DNA of 64,000 nucleotides from Aphelenchoides besseyi (lineage: Eukaryota > Nematoda > Chromadorea > Rhabditida > Aphelenchoididae). The notes under the pieces are model-generated. The model was not told the origin of the DNA. It searched no databases and worked only from the letters and a program-made list of their open reading frames with translations. Positions 33,991 through 45,839 of the stretch are shown here, piece by piece. Every line of letters starts with the position of its first letter. Position 1 is the stretch's first letter. Location: contig JAMPIQ010000001.1 in NCBI GenBank assembly GCA_024699855.1, positions 17,422,001 through 17,486,000 of the forward strand, read 5' to 3'. Position numbers and translations under genes: made by a program.

Positions 33991-34649
33991 TCAATCTAAT
34001 CGTTCATTTGCGATTTCGATCGTTCGATCAATTTGACCGTTTTTGCCGCTCATATCAATGACTTCGTATCCGATAGCATCGTCTTTCGTTGCTTCGTAGT
34101 TGTCGTCCAAAACAATCGGTTCATTGATGTGTTTGGCGTACGTTTCGGGAACGTAGACGCGAAAAATACCGGGAACTTGAAGCGTCTGAGGTTTGCCGTT
34201 GCAGTTGTGTTTTACTGTAATGTAGAATTCGGGACGGTTCTTGTAGAACAAGTAGTCCTGGTCGCTGGCACAACCCTACGATATGCGATATTCATGAAAT
34301 TGATGGAAGTTTCTTACCTCGACGTTCCACAATCCAGTCTCCGAGTCGACAATCGAAATCCCGGCAAGATCGTCGTGATCTAACGGATTCTTGAATGGAC
34401 TCTACAAACATCGTGAATAATAAAATTCGTTTACTTCAACTCACATTGATGGGACTGTCCAAATCGTAGATCTGAACAACCGAACCGATTACACGAGTTT
34501 GATTTCTTCTGCACTCCAGCACTCCAGTCGCCCATATCTGAGAAGATCAGAGGATTATAGTTGGGTGTTTAGTTCAAACTTACGCATTCGGTCGAAGCAT
34601 CACAGAACGGAAGGATTAAGAACAAAGTAAAAACGAATATCCGTTGCAT
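33991..34649 (-). CDS. Transthyretin-like (TTL) secreted protein, second of two
   Basis: ATG 34649 with signal peptide MQRIFVFTLFLILPFCDAST, then IWATGVLECRRNQT, VVQIYDLDSPIN, LDHDDLAGISIVDSETGLWN, GCASDQDYL and FYITVKHNCN. These are the same blocks as the downstream TTL gene, but the chain continues into a different C-terminal region (GIFRVYVPETYAKHINEPIV) and ends at 33991-33993. Four exons. Parallel exon positions with the neighbour indicate tandem duplication followed by strong divergence. Confidence 0.83.
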
Positions 34650-35440
34650 TCTGAAAACAAATCAGTTTACGCAACGAAGGTTTTGAAGTTTTTTGGAAAC
34701 GCGTTTGAGATGGGTAGCGCGAAGGGTAAAGAGAGAGCGGTAAAAACGAGTAACACGAAGAGAGCGGACCCATCGAACATAACACCCGATTGATCTTCTC
34801 TCGATCGGTGCGCAGTTGAATCGGATAAGCGTGACTATGAAAACGATAACCGTTTTCGCGTTCATGAGCTCCACATCGATGCCGTGAGTTGCGTCAAACT
34901 CTGTAATGCATAAACAAATTCCACGTTTTGAATGTAACAATCGAACATAACAAATGGACGTCTTTTCTTTCATGCATAAAAGCCCTCGAAGGCAGGTGTC
35001 CAGCAGATGGAAAGAACGTTCATTTGGAGGGCACACGAGTTCAATGAAACGTTCGCGGAGCTTTTTTTCAATCATCGTAGACGTGTAACTCGGACGTGAC
35101 ATCTGAAATAAACAAAAAAGGAAGATGGTCCCGATCACGCGTTTTGACACCCCGCCTTCTTAATTGGCAACAACAAAACATCATGACTGAAGGGAATACA
35201 TCGAATGTCGGCCATTGAAAAGTGGGAAGATTGACGGGCGGTCGAAAATGCCGACAAAGCGAATGTCTTGCGTACAACTCGAAACGTTTCGTTAGTCCTG
35301 ATAGGAAGGTAGGCGGACAAGCGAATATTTACGGTATTCGCGGTTTCTGAACCATCAATTCAACGTCATGACACGACAGCAAAGTGAACACTCAAATGGG
35401 CGTTTAATCGGTTTAAATATCAGGAATCGAAGATCGTTAG
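34650..35440. other. No supported gene
   Basis: Promoter side of the TTL gene and intergenic DNA. The minus-strand frame 34662-35150 has no domain. Confidence 0.35.
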
Positions 35441-36361
35441 TCAGAATCGGGAGCAATGTTCGAGACTGAAAATGTCAGTCCTGTGGTTTATTAAAGACTG
35501 GAGGTTTGTTTTAACAATACGAACAGTTTCATTAGATTCAATCGTGGTCGAACAACAACCACATTTGGAGTTGTGGAGAACGAAAGTGTGTGCGGCATTG
35601 CAGGATCGATCGTTCAGTTGCATTGTGATGAGCACTTCATTTAGTTTCGTAAATAACTCGTTTACAAATTCTTCCGAATAGGAAATCAAATTGACTCTTC
35701 GAATTGCAAAATCCTCGAAATGATGTTCGTAGTAGTCACGTAGCTCTCGGAACACTTGGTTTCGTTTCTCTTCGTACATCCACGTCGTGGGGCCTTCTAG
35801 CGCAATTTCTGAAACGATCGATTGAAGCAACAGAATTTACATAACGACGTTCCGGGCTCAGCAATGCTATTGAATGAATTCCAATGACGATCTTACTTTT
35901 TCTCAACAATCACGGACATTTACTTGTGCATTGGTAAGATCGGTTTTTGCGCCATGAACGGCTGAAAAAGGCTGAAGACGATTTCAATATTCGAGTATCA
36001 AAGATTCATTATCTTGGCCTACGATATTGACAGTAAATGAATCCAAGAGTTCCTAACATTCTGAGAATAAAAACTCTTGAGTTATCTGCACAACTGTTAC
36101 ACGTGATTGAACTACCGAAATGGCCATATCGAGCCACTTGATTGCAAATCTGAGTGTTGCAGTTATGATCGAACAGTTGGAACTTACTGGACACAAAACC
36201 GAAGTAAGCGGTTGTAAGCTTTGAAGCACATTGTCGAAATCGAACATTCCTGCACACAACCTTCTTTCCAACTTTTGACCCGTAAGCTGATTTGTGGCTT
36301 CAAGAATCGTGCATTCGTCGTAAACTTTCAGTTTGCTTATGTTTTCCAATTCAATAAGCAC
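35441..36361 (-). CDS. Nuclear hormone receptor-like gene crossing the outer edge of arm A
   Basis: Inside the arm: an N-terminal stretch (VLIELENISKLKVYDE) and a C4 zinc-finger-like block split by introns: VLCP/ICNQVARYGHFG...TCNSC, then AFFSRSWRKNRSYQCTSKC, and SLCKFCCFNRSF. The first finger keeps C-x2-C and C-x2-C. Exact splice sites between the pieces are not canonical, so the DNA-binding domain may be broken. At 35811 the arm ends exactly at a TTTCAG acceptor. The unique exon beyond it reads TTWMYEEKRNQVFRELRDYY and FEDFAIRRVNLISY, which fits helices 9-11 of a nematode receptor ligand-binding domain. The early ligand-binding helices seen in the other locus are missing here. Confidence 0.5.
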
Positions 36362-37261
36362 AAACTATATGCAGCAAGCTGCTATATTCAAAAGTTTCTT
36401 AGTTCGCTTCGTGAGTCCAAATCGTTAAACTACGTTCTTTCACGCGAATCTCAATTAGAAATGTTAACTGCTCCAACGAGGTAGCTGAAATGACGTGTAG
36501 TTCGTCCAAGTTGACTTCTTCCTATTCGTGCACAACCATTGGCTTTGTCCAACAGAATCAATTCGAAAGCTCTCTCTCGACGATTTTCCAGCACAAGTTC
36601 ACTTCTGAATGGAATCGAAAGCTCTTTACACAAACTCGATTGCTGGCTTCAACTCTGGATCCGAACTCGAGAGTTTTGTCGGTTTCAATTTCCGCTAAGC
36701 GAATTGATGGCAACTGAACAATCCAACACTCAAATGTTCATGAGAGCAACCTCAAAAGAGTTCCGTCTTGTCGACGGTACCCTCTGCACTTTATGGGCCA
36801 CACAGCTGAAAAGCTCAGATGAGGTGACAAATGACATTGGGACAAAGTCTTGGCCCAGCTCGTAGTTCCAATTGACCATTAAATGTTTTCAGTTTGTTCC
36901 TGAAGTCGGCAAACGTTCTAGACAAAGATTTCAAGTAGTGAATACAAAATGGAATTAGGTTTTCAATTGATTTAGTCAGTAGTCCTCTCCCACAAACAAG
37001 AAGACGTTGATATGTGGATGAACGAGATTTGAAACAAAATTCGTATGATGGTTTAGTGAGCATCTACAGCTTGTAAGGATAAATTTTAAGTTCTGATTCT
37101 TGCCCACAGTTTTTGTGGTGAGGAACAAAAACCAATGGTCTTATATGCACAAATAGATTTTGTGCTAAGAAGGAATTTATTCGAAAGTTTCAGATTGCTA
37201 CTTCCAGTTAAGGTTCACAACTTGAAGTCCATCGCCGCTATGCCATTCCATCTATTTTGCT

Positions 37262-38344
37262 TTTCACGCGAACAAATCATGACCATCATGCAACACCGAG
37301 AGACAACAATAGCCGAGTTTATTGACAGCAACTACGGCGGTATCGAAGGACCCTGTCGCTTATTGAAAACCGATCCAGTCAAAGGCATACGCAACAGTTG
37401 AAGAGAACTGGATAATCGAAGAGATGAGTTTGGTTTCAATAAAATGCCCACTCGTCCTTCAACAAGCTTCTTTGAATTGGTGTTTGACGAATTAAAAGTA
37501 AGCACATTTCAATCATTATTTAGTATTATTTTGCTAATTTAAGAATTTAAAGTTATTTCTTCTCCTAGTTATTGCCATGGTATCGCTATTTTTCTTTGTT
37601 TTCAAATGGTTCAGTGATGGTGAGTTGAATTGTTCGCTGGAACTACATCCACCATTTTAGCAGTTGAAGACGATTTAGAAGCGGACACGCGTTGGATGGG
37701 AAGCGCAGTGCTTCTGGTTGGCCTTTTAGTTATTGCTTTGGTTAAAGCATACAAAACTTACCAAAAGCAACAACAATTGCGTGAACTACATTGCAACTTG
37801 GAACCCAAACCCCATTGCCCGATTATTCGCGATGGAATTCAAATCCAAGTGTACGTTGATGAATTGGTGGTCGGTGACATTGCACTCATCAAAGAAGGTG
37901 GACGTCTTGAGTAATTTGATTACCTGGTGCTGTTCAATTTAGGCGATTTAATTCCTGCAGACGGGATTCTCATCGAATCAAAAAACCTAGTAATCGTCGA
38001 TATGTCGTTCATCGATATGCCGTCTATGGACGAATTCGTTCCAAAGTCACCAGAACAACACGACTCAAAACTTTTGTCGGGTAAGATGCTAGCATGTTTT
38101 TTTAAACTTTTCTTATTTAAGCTACACGAGTTGTATCAGGGAGTGGCAAAATGCTCGTCACTGTTGTTGGTCCTAGTTCACATGCTGGATATCTCAAGTA
38201 TCTGGAAAGCATCGCTTCAGTGTTGTCAGAAGAACAACGAAAAGTATATGAGGACCTACGTCTTCCGTCTCCATTCTACGATGGTCGATTTGATGCCTAT
38301 TTCAAAGAGCTTGAAATCGCGAAAGAAAGCACAAGCACAGGTAA
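37262..38344 (+). pseudogene. Broken PMCA-type Ca2+ ATPase N-terminal fragment (arm A)
   Basis: In frame across small introns: the PMCA N-terminal motif (TIAEFIDSNYGGIEGPCRLL, KTDPVKGI), RRDEFGFNKMPTRPSTSFFE, a first membrane helix, ADTRWMGSAVLLVGLLVIAL, and the actuator-domain block YVDELVVGDIALIKEGDLIP / ADGILIES, LLSG, SGKMLVTVVG. The TGES-like loop is changed to DMPSMDE. A TGA at 37399-37401 interrupts the frame between KGIRNS and RELDNRRDEF. The sequence stops before the P-domain DKTGT motif and later helices, so no pump can be made. Plasma-membrane Ca2+ ATPases extrude cytosolic Ca2+; this is a decayed partial copy. Confidence 0.75.
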
Positions 38345-38630
38345 GTTCAAATCTTACATCTAAACTGAAATAGCAAGAAAACTGCTTGCATTGAAGGCAT
38401 TCTTAACAAAAGTTATTTCGCAACGTTGATCACAGATTTCCTAGTAGCGCACAGAATTACAATCACTATTCCCTTCAATTAATTTGGGTCTAAAGCATTT
38501 TGGAAATGCCGTAGTTTAGTAAACAAAACATAAAACCTTATCTAAATGTCTGGAAAAGCGTGTTTGTCAAGCGAAATCAACTCTTATGGTGCTCATTCAA
38601 ACAGAAATATCAAGTGAAATTTGGTTTCAG

Positions 38631-38990
38631 TTCAGAAGAATGCTAAGCCATTAGAAAGCCAAGAGGAAGACATTTACATGCAAGAAGCGGATGCTAAGCC
38701 GCAAGAAGCGATACGCAAATCAGCACGTAAAATTACAACTCATTTGAGCAATCTAATTGAAGCAATGGAAACAGCTTTAAATGGTCTCAGACGGGAGCAA
38801 GAATTGGTTGAGGTCTGTTGCGGCTATTCATCTTTATCCTGTGTTAAGTTTTCAGGCAGCATTAAACGAAGGAAATTGAATGGTCAGAAGTCGTTTAGAT
38901 GTGAACTTGAACAAAAAGAGTTCATTTGAGATCTACGCTGGAATCATTCGAGCCTCCCAACAGCTACGACAAGCACAATCTTCGGCCTGA
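38631..38990 (+). pseudogene. Second interrupted gene fragment in arm A
   Basis: An exon with ARKITTHLSNLIEAMETALN and LRREQELVE splices through GTCTGTTG...TTTTCAG to AALNEGN, then an in-frame TGA (38877-38879), then a clean continuation SRLDVNLNKKSSFEIYAGII / RASQQLRQAQSSA to TGA at 38988-38990. The helical, charged sequence before and after the internal stop looks like one protein. Family not recognised. Confidence 0.45.
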
Positions 38991-39428
38991 AACCCTTTTC
39001 CCTTTTGTAATTGCTTTGACAGAAGTAAAAACAATTACAAACATGCTAATCGTATTTGTTGGTTGAAACGTGGAATTTGAAAAACTGCAAATTGTTCCTG
39101 TCATGAGCAAAACCGATGAAAAGAGAGAAATACATAGCGAGTTGGTACATTTTGTTCTTAAATACAACGTCGTTCGTACTATTAACTACCACTTGAAGAT
39201 GTCAAATAAATGTTGGGCATGTAACATCAACAACGAGTCCCTTTCTTTTTTGTTTGCATTAAAAACAAACGTTCTTTGCAATATGCGGAGGTGTCAAAAC
39301 CGAAAGGATTAGAGATTGGTGCTCATTTGCATTTGGGTTGCAGAAGCACGAGTTTTGGCGAACTCGATCGTGTGATTTCCACTTCAACTTTTTGGCCATG
39401 TATCAAAACTAGAACACAAATTGAACTA

Positions 39429-40942
39429 ATGATGTTGGTTTTGTTCAATTCGTCACGGTGTCTATCCGATCGCTCTCTACGATTGACAAGTATTGAAGTT
39501 GATCACATCCTTTTCCGTTGGCTATTTCCGCCGTTGTTTGCGTTGGGAACTGTTGGTAATTTGGTCAACCTGTTTGTTTTGTGTTCAAATGATATGCGCA
39601 ATCGAGCTAACGATCTGGTTGGTTTCATCTTCCCAGGTTTCATTCATTCTTTACAGTTAGCTGCTGTTAGCTTTTCGGACATTTGCTTCTTTCTTTCTCA
39701 TGCTTCCACACTCATTGGTCTCATTCGAACTCATTGGAAATCATCCAACTTTTCGTTACTACTATCTACTTTATCGTCAGGATCTGAGTGCTCTGGCAAA
39801 TTGGGTTTCTGCGAGTGCTATTTGGTTGGTGAAAAGCATTTCGATTTGCGATAACGAACGTCTCTCAGGTTGATATTAGCTGTCACAATTGAACGATTCG
39901 AGGTTGTTCGCCAACCACTAAGGGCACGGAGCTACTGGACGATCAGAAGACGTTTTATTGCACTGACAACTATTTTCGCTATCACATGTAAGAGGACTAA
40001 ATTGAAGCTAATCCGTAAGTTTTAGTATTCGCGGTAGCCTATCGTTTTGTCGAATACGATTGCGAATTGGTTTACTTCTGCAATCACACTCAACTTCAAG
40101 TCTTCTGCTACTCCGCCGGCGGTGTTCAGCATCCGAAGATTTGGGGCAACAATGAAACTTCGGTGTCAAATCTCCGACGATTGTACATTCGAACAAGCAC
40201 GATTGGAAATGCAATTTTCGTAAGTTTCTTCCATTTAGTTTCCACGTCTTCAGATCGTTTTCGTTCCAATAGCCGCCGTTGCGATTCTCACTCTTTTGTT
40301 GATTCGAGAGCTACAACAAACGGATATGATTGTGCTCAACAAAGTAAATTCGTCAACACGTCGTTCGGTTAATCGACAACAAGTGAGCGTCTTCTATGAT
40401 TCTGTTTCTCAGTTCTTGTTTTAAGGCGCAAAGACGGAGGGTTACAAGAACGGTGGTAGCCATTGCCTCTTGTTTCGCAATCACTCAAGGACCATCGGCG
40501 GTGATTAGTGTTTGGGAACTCCTGATAGGTTACTCGTCGAGTAGTCTGTTCATCTACAACGCAATGGTGATCACAGATGCTCACAGATACAAGATTTGAA
40601 GTTTAGTCGATTTGCAATGGACTTGTGATCGCCGGCAAAGCGTGCAATTTTATTTTGTTCTGCGCCAGTTCAGTTCACTTCCGTCGCAAGTGTTGGGTTA
40701 TTTTCTTCCGCAAATTTCCAACGGTAATCGCTTTCTTCCCATCGACACTCAAGCAACGAAGATTGCAGCTCGGCAAAACTCAATTGGGAAAGAGAATGAG
40801 TGCACGTAGCGACCTTCTGAATCCGTTCAACCTTCCGAACACATGGACAAACGCATCGCTACGATGTTCGGATTCACGGTTCCAGCACATACTCAAACAA
40901 CACCAATTGGAACCGTTGAGAGAGAACTCAACTGAATTATAG
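39429..40942 (+). pseudogene. Neuropeptide-receptor-like GPCR, frameshifted copy (arm A)
   Basis: Same gene as at 54153-55665 on the other strand. It has one extra T near 39686-39697 (CTTCTTTCTTTCTC versus CTTCTTCTTTCTC), which breaks the frame inside transmembrane helix 2 after SDICFF. All later exons and splice sites are preserved. If the extra base is a sequencing error, this copy would be intact. See the arm B entry for domain detail. Confidence 0.7.
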
Positions 40943-40975
40943 AAACCCTAAAAGTTTATTGCCGAAAAGAATCAA

Positions 40976-41235
40976 TTAAAAGAACTCAATTAGCGGATCG
41001 TGGTGTTTCGGTTTTAGAGGCACTCGTAGCCGCGATTCCTGACGTATCTCGTTCTCGGCCTTGTCGACTTGTTGAAGAACCTCACGTAAATCGAACCGCC
41101 ATTGGGTTGATAGTCGATCCAACTCCTCGTCAGTCGCCGACTGCTTCAAATACTCGCACCATAGCCGTCGCTGTTTGAAAAGCTCGTTCGTTGTCATAAG
41201 TGAGTACTCGGCATCGTACTGAAACCACAAACAAT
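40976..41235 (-). pseudogene. Orphan duplicated last exon (arm A inner end)
   Basis: Identical in protein to the final exon of the gene at 53361-54118 (YDAEYSLMTTNELFKQRRLW through HHDPLIEFF). The copied part starts 17 bp upstream of the acceptor, inside the intron, so upstream exons are absent here and the exon has no gene to belong to. Confidence 0.8.
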
Positions 41236-41378
41236 ATTCTTAACGTACGATTTTTGTAAGAATCAAATATACTGCACAAAAGACTTCGAAGTGTTCTCCA
41301 TTGATTTCTTTTTATGACCAATCATGCAATATCAAAATAATCCTTAACTTTTACTTGATATCAAAATTGAAATACACA

Positions 41379-42125
41379 ATGGATTTTTTGGCGTTGCAGC
41401 TACATTATGATCGTTATTCTGGATGGTACTGGACCCTGGCAATAGGATTGAACATATTAATCTTGTGGTCAATTTGCCGCAATGGAAAGTTTCGATTTTC
41501 AACCGAAAAGGTAATTGACTATGAGTTCGTGACTAATGTACTTTTTTAAGCTGCGTTACCAGGAACGTTCAATTCTACGTTGGTGTCTGTGGACTTCGTT
41601 TGGCCTAATTATTTTCTACGCAGAAATCGTTGTTATCGAAGCAGTTTGGCCATCGACTATCACGAAGATCATCCTTGCAATAGCAACGGCTGTCTTCGCA
41701 GTCATCTTCGTCTTCATTGCTGCTATCTTGCAAGATAGAGTTCGACATTGCTGCATTTTTGATTCGGTAAGTTCTTGGACAGACCTTTTGCTTCTGAGCC
41801 CGCGATTCACTCGCAAATCAACGGGCGTCTTGAAGATTGAAGCTCTAATGATTGCTTGCAGACCGCTGACAAAAACTCAAGAAACGTACACAGCAAAAGT
41901 TTCTTCCATAAATTGAAGCATGCGTTTGCCGCAAGGGACGCAGATTTAAAAGAAATTTGTGCGTTTCAAATAGCACAGCTGGAAGACCCGGATACGTTCC
42001 TTCGATACAACAAGAACTACAACGATTTTAAAGAATATCAAGGGCGCAAAAAAACATTCCAGGATTTCGAAAAGATGGTGCAACGATACCGTTTTGCACG
42101 AAAAAATGATCTCATACATTTGTAA
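41379..42125 (+). CDS. Uncharacterised multi-pass membrane protein
   Basis: Three exons: ATG 41379 (MDFLALQLHYDRYSGWYW), intron GTAATTG...TTTTTTAAG, a middle exon, intron GTAAGTTC...GCTTGCAG, and a last exon ending at TAA 42123-42125. Predicted helices: WTLAIGLNILILWSI, CLWTSFGLIIFYAEIVVI, and IILAIATAVFAVIFVFIAAI. A long charged cytosolic tail has FRYNKNY-type aromatic-basic sequence. Family not recognised. It is the first gene of the core between the two repeat arms. Confidence 0.6.
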
Positions 42126-42537
42126 TCTTTAAATGAATAAAATTCTAATTTTCAAGAGATCTGATACAAAAAATACGGGAATCTCCGGTTATTTCGAAGA
42201 AATTCTTGACACATTGAAAGAACCCGCTTTACAGACAGATGAGCAAATCTAAGAAGATTTGGCGTTTTGCTGCTCTTCTCTTTAAAACTTCATTTCATTC
42301 TACACATACCACGATCAGCTTGACGGTGCTTACAGCAATGTTCTGACGGAACCCCTTCAATGTTTTTGGCATTCCATCTGTGAAAACCGGTTTTTACAAT
42401 TTTGATTTATACACCAAACAAGAGATAAGAGAATTATCAAAGGCTACTATTCAACCGCAAGTTTATACGACATAATAATTTAAATCACAAGCATAAAACA
42501 AATTCGGTTATTTTGCGCAAAGCTCGATGATTAACTT
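42126..42537. other. Spacer between convergent genes; AATAAA at 42136-42141
   Basis: Poly(A) signal of the plus-strand gene. I looked here for the missing gamma-COP C-terminal domain on the minus strand and did not find it. Confidence 0.45.
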
Positions 42538-45274
42538 CTACGCAGTCGACTCCTCGAAATCCGCGGGTGTAATTTCCAGGTCCTCGAGCTGCAATGTCGA
42601 CGGTTGAATGGAAGTTGTAATTGAGAACTTACTGCATAACTGTCATCGTAGAATTCATCGGACTCGGGCTCTCCGGTCGTCGGATCGACATCACGAACTT
42701 GGAATTTCAAAGTCGCGGAGAAAGTCGCGTTCATTTCACTGTCTTCGGGTATTGAGAGAAGAATGTACGTTGAACCGACTTGAGAGTAAGGTAGTGAGGG
42801 CAACGGAATTGTTGCTTCAACTCCCCATTCATCGTCGGATGTTGCTTCAAGTTCAACGTAGACTTTCTCGAGCAACTGGTCATTAAGTGTATTTAGGCAA
42901 TCGAACTGAAACGAGCTAATTAGACGTTATCAATGACTACAAACCTGAAGAACCAAATGTTCGGGGAACGAATGTTTGACACACGAAACGATGTACTCGG
43001 AAACCGCTTCGGTCAAATCGACAACCTTGGACGAACGTTGCAAAGGACCCAAATTAGAGAGTTCGTTGATTGCCGACAATTGTTCTGAAATAGCAATGAG
43101 ATGACTGATGCAATCAGGAAACAGCATACGAGAGTAAATATCGTGACGTGAAGCTCGAGTTTTCTCTTCCTTCTTGACTGGCGGTTCAACAGCCAAAGAC
43201 GACGGTTTCTGTTCGGTGACAGTGATTGGTGCAGCAGAAACCGGAACCTGCTTCAAATCAAATGGTTTGTCGAAGGTCTCGTGTTTAACGTAGTACTCCA
43301 AAGTCCGTTCCAGAACAATATCCGAAACCTAAACATTTCGAATGACTTTTGTTTTCAGAAATCAAACTAACTTGTAAGGCATTTAAGATGTAATTCGAAA
43401 TGACGTTCGGTTGGCCGTTTCGCAGAATCGCCAAATAGAAAGTGGCACGATCACGGACCTCATCGTCGGTGTCCATCAAACAGCGTTTGAGTAAGATCTC
43501 GATGCTGGGACGTAATTTTGGACAAACGGCACCAAATTTCGCTAAGGCAGTCACGGCAGCAGCTCGAACCTTAAAATAGCAAATTGAGAGCTTTTCTTCA
43601 CAATCTACATACTTCAGTAGCTTCCAAAATAACACGGTTGTAAATGAAACGAATGTAACGTTCCGGCCGCGGAGTTGTTGGACCTTCACGTCCCAAAAGA
43701 TGCAGAACACGAGTAGCAAGAGCAGTGTGTTCACAGTCCTCAATGAACTCGCACAAATGAGACAAACCTGAAAGGAAGAACGAATGAAGTTGGAAACAGC
43801 AACTGACCAAGTTCACGAGTTTCCGGATTCTCTTCGATGATCGCAATGATCGTATCGACCAGCGCCTTCTTGTATTCGTAGCTTCCTTCGTCGCGTAACA
43901 TCGACGCCAAGAATACCATCATAGTTGAGTGTTTGCGTGGATAGCGAGTACACAACGAGCGAATAGCTTCAATGACGACCACTTTGAACTCATCGCTAAT
44001 CTCCGAAACAAATGAGCTGATTTGTTTCATCAAACGCTCAACCGAAGTCTCCGATCCGGTCTTGAGCAGAGTTGTGATGGCCAACGTGGCGATTGAACGG
44101 TTTTGATCGGTGATAAGTTGTTCCAAATCTACGTTGCATGAGATAACTGCCTGCGGGTAGTTGATCGAGATTTTGTTCAATGTGCGGACAGCAGCAAAAC
44201 GCAGCGATGGCTTTGGCGACGAGCAGAACAGTTGCAAGACATTGACAGCAGCGGCAAGGTCACCACTGAAATGAAGAATTTTCAATAGAACAATTACTTT
44301 GTTCTTACCTCGTGATTCCCGGTAAACGAACAATCGCCGACGCAGCTTCGTAGATGACCATTTCGCTCTTGTGACGAAGACAGGACTCAATGAATGCGAA
44401 TGGTGCACGATCGTTTCCGACTTCTTCCGATTCAATCAGCTTGGCCGCAATGCGGATCAAATAGCAAAGTGCTAACGGCGAACGAAGTCCCGATTTGCTG
44501 AATTTTTGCAATAACTTCGAAACGGCCAAACGATCATTCGAACGGATGTGATAGAGAAGTCCGAGAGCGTGGAATTGCACCATTTGGTTGTCGGACGAAA
44601 CTGCTTCTTGAACTTCGTTGACCCAACGGCGAACAACCTCCGGACATTTGCGAAGTAAATGCAACGACGAAACCAACGCTGCCGACGAAACGGCCGGAAC
44701 CTTATCGACGATCGCTTGTTTCCTGAAACCGAAAGTTCAAAAAGACAAATCAAATTGGCTTACATATAACGTTCTATAGTCTGCAACATTCCCGCATCGG
44801 TGATTCGGCAGAGGGCACGAATCGCTGGTGGCCGATAAAGATCTTCACGACCAGTCATGTCTTTGGTTAGACTGAAAACAATTGGCAAATGAAGGCAATT
44901 GGAGCGGATAACGAACCTGCTAATCACGATAATCACATCGTTTGAAATCGAACACAATTCCTTGATTGCCAAGTAGACAAGACGACGCAAAGTCGGATCC
45001 TTGGATTGCCACAATTTGGTGATGGCAAAGAAGGTGTCCGTGGCCTCTGTTTTTCCGATCGTTTCGCCATGTTGAAGCAAATAGAGAAGTTTGCAGAGAA
45101 TCGTATTGCACTTTCGAGCGTTCAAGGGCGTCTCGTTGAAAGCACGACACTGAAACTGCGGAGTGTTATGATGATCGGAAAAAATGTTTTCACCTCCTGA
45201 ACGACGGCTGTTTTATCCAAATTGGCGAAGGGATTGGCCAATCCCATCTCATCGTCTTTCTTGTCGCGTCGCAT
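42538..45274 (-). CDS. COPG: Coatomer subunit gamma (gamma-COP), apparently C-terminally short
   Basis: Best start [16 protein letters not shown] at 45274; an in-frame upstream exon from ATG 45478 is possible. Gamma-COP blocks: [147 protein letters not shown], then the appendage: [34 protein letters not shown]. Gamma-COP is a large subunit of the COPI coat and contacts Arf1, cargo tails and ArfGAP. The last exon reads [16 protein letters not shown] and stops at 42538. Known gamma-COPs continue about 110 residues to complete the appendage platform subdomain. Confidence 0.92.
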
Positions 45275-45839
45275 TCCGGTGGTCAAACGACAAACTTTAG
45301 CAGGTACAACGAAACGAACGAACTTACGAAAATGATTCTGCAATTGAAGCGTCGAGTAGAAAACGTGGAACTACACGACGATTGACAGCAACAGATGACC
45401 ACATTGCTTTTGTCTACTCACCGTCTTTCGGTTTAGTTGGTCGTGTTTTTTCTTGAAGTTGACGGCGCTATAGAGCATCGTTTATCACTTGATAGAAGGA
45501 ACTGAAAGAACAAAGAAGAATCGATGATCGCAGAAACTTTGAACTCGAAGGAAAAGGGAAATCACGCACATCAAACAATTTTTCTGAACGAAAAATTTTT
45601 CGATTCGTTTCCAATCGACCGATTTGCTTCGGTTCGACAAAATGATTTCGCTGCCGTCAATTTCCAGGCCCAACAATTTGAATTGCGGAGGGGTTGCCCA
45701 TGGGATCTTTACGTTCACGGTTATCGTATTTGTTACAATCACATTGTTTGTTCACCTGTTGCTTTTCTTGTTGTCGCTGAAACTGTTAATCGTGGAATCT
45801 GGGGGTCGCTTGATTTTATTCAAATTTTCACTTGCAGTC
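45275..45839. promoter_or_regulatory. Divergent promoter region of gamma-COP and the ILVBL-like gene
   Basis: Only 565 bp separate the two starts. On the left, a short ORF exon (ATG 45478, MLYSAVNFKKKHD) may splice in frame to gamma-COP. On the right, a 5' exon splices at CTTGCAG directly before the ILVBL ATG. Confidence 0.45.

Larger units (their letters stand above)
35811..41235. repeat. Inverted-repeat arm A (5425 bp), near-identical to arm B
   Basis: Reading 35811-41235 backwards as reverse complement reproduces 53860-59280. Coordinate sums of matched positions run from 95091 at the outer end to 95095 at the inner end, shifted only by small indels. Edges are sharp: at 35811 (GAAACGATCG inside, CGCAATTTCT outside) and at 41235 (CCACAAACAAT inside, ATTCTTAACG outside). 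I found one 3-bp and five 1-bp indels and no substitutions in the stretches I compared. It contains a GPCR, two pseudogenes, a receptor DNA-binding region and an orphan last exon. Confidence 0.95.

Noticed and set aside
34662..35150. 162-codon minus-strand frame
   Set aside because: Cys/Arg/Leu-rich without a domain or splice signals, in the promoter side of a TTL gene.
40369..40584. Minus-strand frames inside the arm A GPCR and their mirror images in arm B
   Set aside because: Exact antisense shadows of GPCR exons.
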